From Rhizophlyctis rosea (Eukaryota; Chytridiomycota; Chytridiomycetes; Rhizophlyctidales; Rhizophlyctidaceae), in contig JADGJC010000138.1 of NCBI GenBank assembly GCA_027596075.1, positions 7,733-71,732 on the forward strand: 64,000 bases of DNA, read 5' to 3'. The position numbers and the translations under genes are program-made. Of this stretch, positions 58,795-64,000 are shown one piece after another. The notes below the pieces were generated by a model. That model was not told the origin of the DNA and made no database searches. It saw only the letters and a program-made list of their open reading frames with translations. Positions within the stretch are counted from its first letter, which is position 1. Each line of letters opens with the position of its first letter.

Positions 58795-61700
58795 CTACCA
58801 AGCTATCTCTTCAACCTCCAGTACCTCTCCTTCCAAAGCCTGCGCTCCCCTATCCAGCAAACCGTGCGAGTCCAACACGTGGTTGAAGCAGTCTTCCGCG
58901 TTAACGAAATCCGCCGTGCAGAGACAACAAATGTGCACTCGGCACCTCGCACACTCGACATGAGCCCCACCGTTTCGCGCCACCGCCTGCGAAAGGTCCG
59001 CATGGCAGCAAGGGCAAAGACTAATCCCATCGTTGTCCCCCCTCGACCCCCGCCGTTCCGCTTCAGCTTCCGCAAGTAGCGCAAGATGCTGTGCGCAGGA
59101 TAATCCATCATGCATCTGAACCCGGCAGGACGTACACACGTGGGTAAAGCATCCCGGACATTCGAATACAATCGGTTCCCGTTCCCGTCCGATATCGGCC
59201 CCGCCGTTCCCATTTCCGCCTCCCGCCATGTTCCCTGCCACTCCGTCCAAACCATGCCCATCCCCGTTTAACCTCGAAATAGTGTATACCTCACCACATC
59301 CCCACGTCGGACAAAAGTCAAACAGGTCGCCATGCCGGGCAACATGAGCTCTTACACAGGTCTCCAAGAGCGCATCGCACAAATCGTCGTCATCCAGCAC
59401 ATCCTCAATGATTCCCACACTAACCGCTGCTTGACATTGCCGTTCCGGACACAAAAGAGGGTACCCTTCACTCTCCGCCTCTCCCGTAACATACGCCACC
59501 CAGCACCGGCGACAAAAACGGTGACCACACCCCGGCATCTCAATTGCATCCTCCAGTTCGCACCCACAAAGCGGGCATTCCGCATGAGAGACCAAGTCCT
59601 GACTTTCCAGCGCACATTCAAAGAACACTTCCCTAGCCCGCCGAATACAGTCCTCGTCTCCCACCAAATCAATGCTCCCATTCTTCAAATCCAGAATTGC
59701 ATCATCAGCTCCACTCCTAGCTCTAACATTTTCCACCCCACCCCTAGTCAAAATTGCCCGGATAGCGCCCTTCGGTATCGGTAGCCGAGTGCTCAAATGC
59801 GTTACCCTCCGGAACTGTTCCAAAACCATTCCCCGTGCCCAATCCCTACTCTCATACTCCCCATACACCCGTAACATGTGACGTCTCGCGTCCGGAAGGA
59901 TGGTCGCGCCACTTTGTTCTTTGATAGAGGCGAGGAAGGCGCGTCCGGCGATGCTGATGAAGAAAGGGGACCAGAGGATTGAGCCAGATTCTTCGACGAT
60001 GGGTTCACCATCAAGGATACGTTCCAGGCATTGTTGATATCGTGCAACGGAGATTGGGTCGGTGCCGTGGATGTGGACGTTGATGGGGGCGGCGTTGGTA
60101 TCGAGGGGAGGGTCTGGATCCATGTCGATTTGGACAGTGCGACTGCCTTCGATGTCGATGATGGTTTCGTCGCGGTTGCAGGTGTTGATTAGGGATTGAA
60201 CCTTTTGGACAACTAAGGGATAAAGGTCTTGTTGCAGGATGAAGCGGCTGGCGTAGAGGGCACGCACGGTGATGGTACTTCGAATCGCAGGGAGTTCAAC
60301 CCCGTTGAGCGCACTGGCTGCTTTTGCGGCATCGGTGGCCCGTTTGAACCTGGCAACCGCCTGATAAATAGTTGCGCTCTTGTCATCATAATTAAGGACT
60401 GTGAACTCTTCTACCCGACCATGTGCAGCAAGAGCTTTGCGGATGGCGAGTTTGCGTTGGGCAGATGGAAACTCGATTTTGCCGAAGGAGATGTCGGTTA
60501 CCATGGAGCTGATTGAGAATAGGCGTTCCAGATCGCGTTTTGTGGTTTTTTCGTAGAGGTTACCGACCCAGACCGAGAAGAAGGTTTGTTGGCGCTTGTT
60601 ATCGAAGCTTACATCGACCGGTCTTCCGTGCAAAGTGGCTCCCTCCAAAGCCTTCAGTGCTGCTTGGGCATCGTTCCGTGTACGGAAATGTAGCAGAGCA
60701 GTAAGGAAGGGCGCAGGCCATGTGATTGTCACCGTCCGAGAACGAGCCAAATCCCTAGTGTGCTTTCTAGCAAATCCAGCGGACAGTATTGCGTCCCCGC
60801 CATCGCCGATCCGAGCCCCATTCAATGCCCGTTGTGCCGCTTCTGCTTCCGTCACCTCCTCAAACACAATGGATGCACTCACGGATCCAGCGGCCGTCTC
60901 CTCCACATGAATGGATGTAATCGTCCCAAACCGCTTCACGATGGACGCTACATGCTTCTCGTTAGTGCCGGGGATCAACCCATGGATGACAATTCGACAT
61001 GGTTCCGGGGCCGTTGCCACACTCAGAATCTCCAATCCCCTCCCAAACACAACACGCGTCCTCTCTGCCACAAGCGTTTCCTCCAAGCCATCCGCTTTCG
61101 CCTCCGTCCATATTCGCTCCGCCTTCAACTCAAACTCATCCCCCACTCCCCAACTGTCCTCCGACCGTTCCGTGAGAGCTGTGCTCTTCGGCCTGCCGTA
61201 CTGTGGATCGTGCAAATACGGGCAATAATCACCTTTTGGGGCATATTAGTCAACAGTCCTCTCTACGACAAATGATCAATACTCACCCTTGAGGCAAGTA
61301 CCGCGAGCGTAGTACCGACAGGGGATGCGTGCTGTGACTGAGTTTGTAGATGGTAGGCTGGACCGTTCGCTATCTGGCGATGCGCAGAGATCAATGTGCA
61401 GAAAGTGGCAAGCTTGAAGGAGCATGAGCACACAGAAGAGGTCTGAGAAGAACTACTTGATGGTTCAACTTACCATCGCCACGCCTGCAGCCTTCTGCTG
61501 TGGAGTAAAACTTACAGACTGTTCTTGCGGTATCTGGGGACCAAGATGAAGTGCCAGAGACTGTCAAGATGGTACTTCAGTTTATCATCTTGTTCTCATC
61601 AAATATTGGCATGAGCACATACCTGTCCGCTGTCGTCCCTCGCCGTATTCACCTCCTCCTTCCATCGCCCAACTTGTAGAGTAATGTGCAAGATCTGCCG

Positions 61701-62115
61701 GCTGAATGACTTCGTGCAGGAACGGACATTGATCTCCCTTTTTACAACGTCCCTCTGCGAAGAATCGGCACATGGAGCGACTGGATGGTTGTACATCACC
61801 TAATGATGGCGGAGTGGCCAACATTGAGGGTGACGGGGGAGAGGGCGCATATGAAGGATGGAATACAGGTGCCGCAAAGTTCAATGTGGGAAACGATGGT
61901 GAGGTAGGAAGCGTTGGTGACTGCTCGGCCGCGTTGGGCGGCGGCGGAATATCCATAGGAGTTTGTAGGAAATACGGGCTTGTTGGGGGTGAGAGAGGAA
62001 GTGCGGGGATGCCCTGATGTAACGCATCGATTGGGAAGTCGTGCGAGAAAGTGCATGACTGACCCCTATTACAATTGCCGCTGGCGTAGTAGCGGCAGGG
62101 CTGACGGCCATCCAT
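58795..62115 (-). CDS. CCCH x4 - RRM - RBR RING protein, putative RNA-linked E3 ligase
   Basis: Start ATG at 62115 (MDGRQPCRYY). Four CCCH zinc fingers: CRYYASGNCNRGQSCTFSH, CRFFAEGRCKKGDQCPFLH, CKFYSTAEGCRRGDACHFLH and CRYYARGTCLKGDYCPYLH, the later ones assembled over short exons (e.g. 61412-61287). The long last exon (61232-58795) has RRM-like units (CRIVIHGLIPGTNEKHVASI; FFSVWVGNLYEKTTKRDLER), a KH-like/phosphoribosyl-like middle (FISIAGRAFLASIKEQSGAT) and an RBR module: RING1 CPLCGCELEDAIEMPGCGHR, IBR FCPTWGCGEVY...CPGCFTHVCTSC, and RING2 CPCCHADLSQAVARNGGAHV. The C-terminal half resembles the RBR end of plant DEAH11/12-type proteins, but the helicase is missing. Suggested role: RNA binding coupled to ubiquitin transfer. 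The usual RING2 catalytic Cys is not at its expected place. Confidence 0.8.
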
Positions 62116-63174
62116 GATCGCGTGACGAACACTGCCCAAACGGGGTGGTCACGATCGAACAAACTGAACAAAATTGTTTGCGCTCTCAGTAGATATTTGC
62201 ACTTGTCGATGACGAAGGGTCTTTCGATTGCGTTAGTCTCGTAAGATTATGATTAGTACGAGCTCTTTGTTTGCTTTGAAGTATAGAGATATGTCGTTAT
62301 TGGGTCTTTCAGCGCACTTTGATTTTGAGGGAGGGCAATCGTGGCAGGCTCTGAAAGAGATTGAGCAGACTGGCAGGCGTGCAATTCACAATGCGGATCT
62401 TCCACATTGGCAGGACAGACGCCACAAAGTTGTCCTGGCCGGAATGGAGATGTGCTTGCAATGCCTTGCACCTTGCAATTGAGGCAGGATGTGGAGTTGG
62501 AAGGACCATTGTGGGAATGGGTGGTACACTGTCACACGAATGAGTGATACCATGGTCCACACTACTCACACTGCACAAGCAGATGCATGCAGTGGTCCGA
62601 CACTCCGGACACTGGCTTGTAGTGATGACATGACAATGATTGCAATACACTTATGTAAGCCATACTGGCCGCAGTTTCCAAAATTGCCCTTGTCATCAAT
62701 ATACCCATAAAAGGCACGTATTGAATTTCCCATCCGATTCATTGGCATACCACCAAAATTGTTTGCGACCATCCACCCAAACACCCCCCAATCCTCTTTC
62801 CAAAGCCAATAATTCTGGTAACCCTTCTACCCTTATTTCAGCTCAAGTTCATACTCACCTCCTCTATAAACGGGAAAGGGTAGTGCCAATACTTGCATAT
62901 TGACCCGTGGATGTGTAGTGGTGGGTCAGTAAGTACCCTATGTCGCCCCGCACAAAAATGGCAGGGCCCTCACAACTCTCAATTCAGCGGCGCAATCTCT
63001 CTGCGTTCCTATAGTCTCGACTGCACCTCAATCTGGCAAGTCGTCTTTGTGCGACGCTTCTGCAACTGTTTGCAGTTGACAGATAGTTTGTTGGTAAGTC
63101 CTTAGTTCGTTAGTCGTGGCTATATTATAAGCTTTTGAACCCCTTCCTCTTTTCCGTTTCCAGGTGTCTCAGAC
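62116..63174. other. Divergent promoter region with a 5'-UTR intron
   Basis: About 1.06 kb between the RBR (-) and coiled-coil (+) starts. A probable intron in the leader of the right-hand gene lies at 63094-63163 (GTAAGT ... TTTCCAG), ending 11 bp before its ATG. No further gene seen. Confidence 0.5.
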
Positions 63175-64000
63175 ATGAACTCCCCAAAATTGAGCAGCGA
63201 GCAGTCGTCAACACCCAACCCTTTACTCACCAGCTTGCTTGACGTTGCGAACCAAGTCCAAGCACTTCAGAAACAACTATCAACATCACAGCAACTCTTG
63301 TCCGTCAAAGAAGATGAAGCAACCCACCTACAGTCGGAATGCGCGGCCTTGAAACTTTCGCTAGAAAAACAAAACCAACTCCACGAAAAGAACGAAGCGG
63401 AGTTGCGCTCTAAGTTGAATGACGTCGCAACCCAAGTGCAATCTCTTCAAAATCAACTATCAACATCAAAGCAGCTTTTGTCCGCCAAAGAAGATGAAGC
63501 AGCTCAACTACATGGTCGGCTAGAGGATTCGATGGCACTGGAAGGGGTGTTGCAGGGCCAGATCAATGAATTGAGGGTAGAGGCGGGAAGCACCAAAGAC
63601 GCAGCCCGTGCGGAGCTTCTCAAGAAAGATAAGGAACTGTGCGGACTTCGGCAGGAGCTTGTGTTGACGAAAGACCAGTACGCCGAGCAGAGATCAGCTG
63701 CGGAATTCCATAGCACGCGAGCAGATGCCCTTGAGTTGGAGGGAAAAGCATTGAACGATCGGCTCCTTCAATTACATCAACAAATGGAAGAATCGAAAGC
63801 AGACAGGGTTACCCTGCAATCTCAGTTCGAGTCATTGATTGAAGAGAAAGTTGCCGCGGAGACCCAAGCGAAGGCACTGTCAGGAATGATTGTAAGTCCC
63901 GTGAGGCAGGCATCTGCAGTTTGCGATTACTGGGATTTTTTTTGACTGATTTCCCTCCAGATCCAGCTTGAACAAGAAGTCACCAATCTTGTTCGGGAGA
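63175..64000 (+). CDS. Coiled-coil protein, 5' part
   Basis: ATG at 63175 begins MNSPKLSSEQSSTPNPLLTS; the gene runs off the right edge. From residue ~22 the sequence is an almost unbroken coiled coil (heptads in LLDVANQVQALQKQLSTSQQ, LEKQNQLHEKNEAELRSKLN, KDKELCGLRQELVLTKDQYA). An intron follows LSGM (donor GTAAGT near 63892; acceptor CTCCAG just before ATCCAGCTTGAACAAGAAG, giving IQLEQEVTNLVRE). A ~31-residue block is repeated 61 residues later (ANQVQALQKQLSTSQQLLSV / ATQVQSLQNQLSTSKQLLSA, each followed by KEDEA). It may be a golgin, myosin-tail or centrosomal-type protein; too little is seen to decide. Confidence 0.75.

Noticed and set aside
62116..62139. Longer N-terminus for the CCCH-RRM-RBR protein
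   Set aside because: The upstream extension would begin at TTG, not ATG; the ATG at 62115 directly precedes the first finger.
1..64000. CRISPR arrays, bacterial operons or phage-like defence islands
   Set aside because: The window is eukaryotic with spliceosomal introns throughout; no regularly spaced repeats were seen.

Overview
The window is nuclear DNA from a fungus with many introns. Genes carry short spliceosomal introns (about 60-130 bp, GT-AG, with CTAAC/CTGAC-like branch sites), are tightly packed and are mostly arranged as divergent pairs with 0.2-1.2 kb between starts. The gene set combines fungal/eukaryotic housekeeping genes (VPS13, ORC1, MPE1, a PIF1 helicase, H2A ending in SQEY, an NTA1-type amidase, a Bro1/ALIX protein) with genes often retained in early-diverging lineages (TFG-like PB1 protein, ADAM metalloprotease with disintegrin domain, Tctex-type dynein light chain, prenylatable AN1/UIM protein). 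I infer an early-diverging, probably chytrid-type zoosporic fungus. No rRNA, convincing tRNA, CRISPR array or intact autonomous transposon was seen.

Layout. 1-12 kb: the 3' part of a hemerythrin-like (HHE) gene, a mucin-like single-pass membrane protein (-), a repeat-rich gene-poor stretch (2.7-4.9 kb), a basic Ser/Arg-rich ORF broken at a 14-C tract, an RGS protein (-), a disordered protein (+) and a His-rich CDF zinc transporter (-). 12.8-25.1 kb: one giant VPS13 lipid-transfer gene (+). 25.4-34.4 kb: MPE1/RBBP6 (-), TFG-like (+), a MOCOS-like aminotransferase (-), a DUF427 protein (+). 34.6-49.7 kb: a large disordered protein (-), PIF1-type helicase (+), AN1/UIM zinc-finger protein (-), Bro1/ALIX protein (+), DYNLT dynein light chain (-), ORC1 (+). 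50-64 kb: ADAM metalloprotease (-), NTA1-type amidase (+), histone H2A (-), a ~2 kb gene-free stretch, a CCCH-RRM-RBR protein (-), and the 5' end of a coiled-coil gene (+).

Several neighbours have linked roles in the cell (VPS13, TFG and Bro1 in membrane traffic and contact sites; ORC1, PIF1 and H2A in chromosome maintenance; NTA1, AN1/UIM and RBR in ubiquitin/protein turnover), but nothing suggests an operon-like cluster.

The most striking signal is a small dispersed repeat. A 94-bp unit is, base for base, a whole intron of the zinc-transporter gene (10993-11088). A ~96% identical copy lies at 4341-4434, and a 64-bp relative at 3212-3275 has perfect 11-bp terminal inverted repeats and a 14-bp imperfect target duplication. 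This looks like an introner: a mobile, MITE-like element that carries its own branch site and polypyrimidine tract and borrows a G at each end from the target to complete GT...AG.
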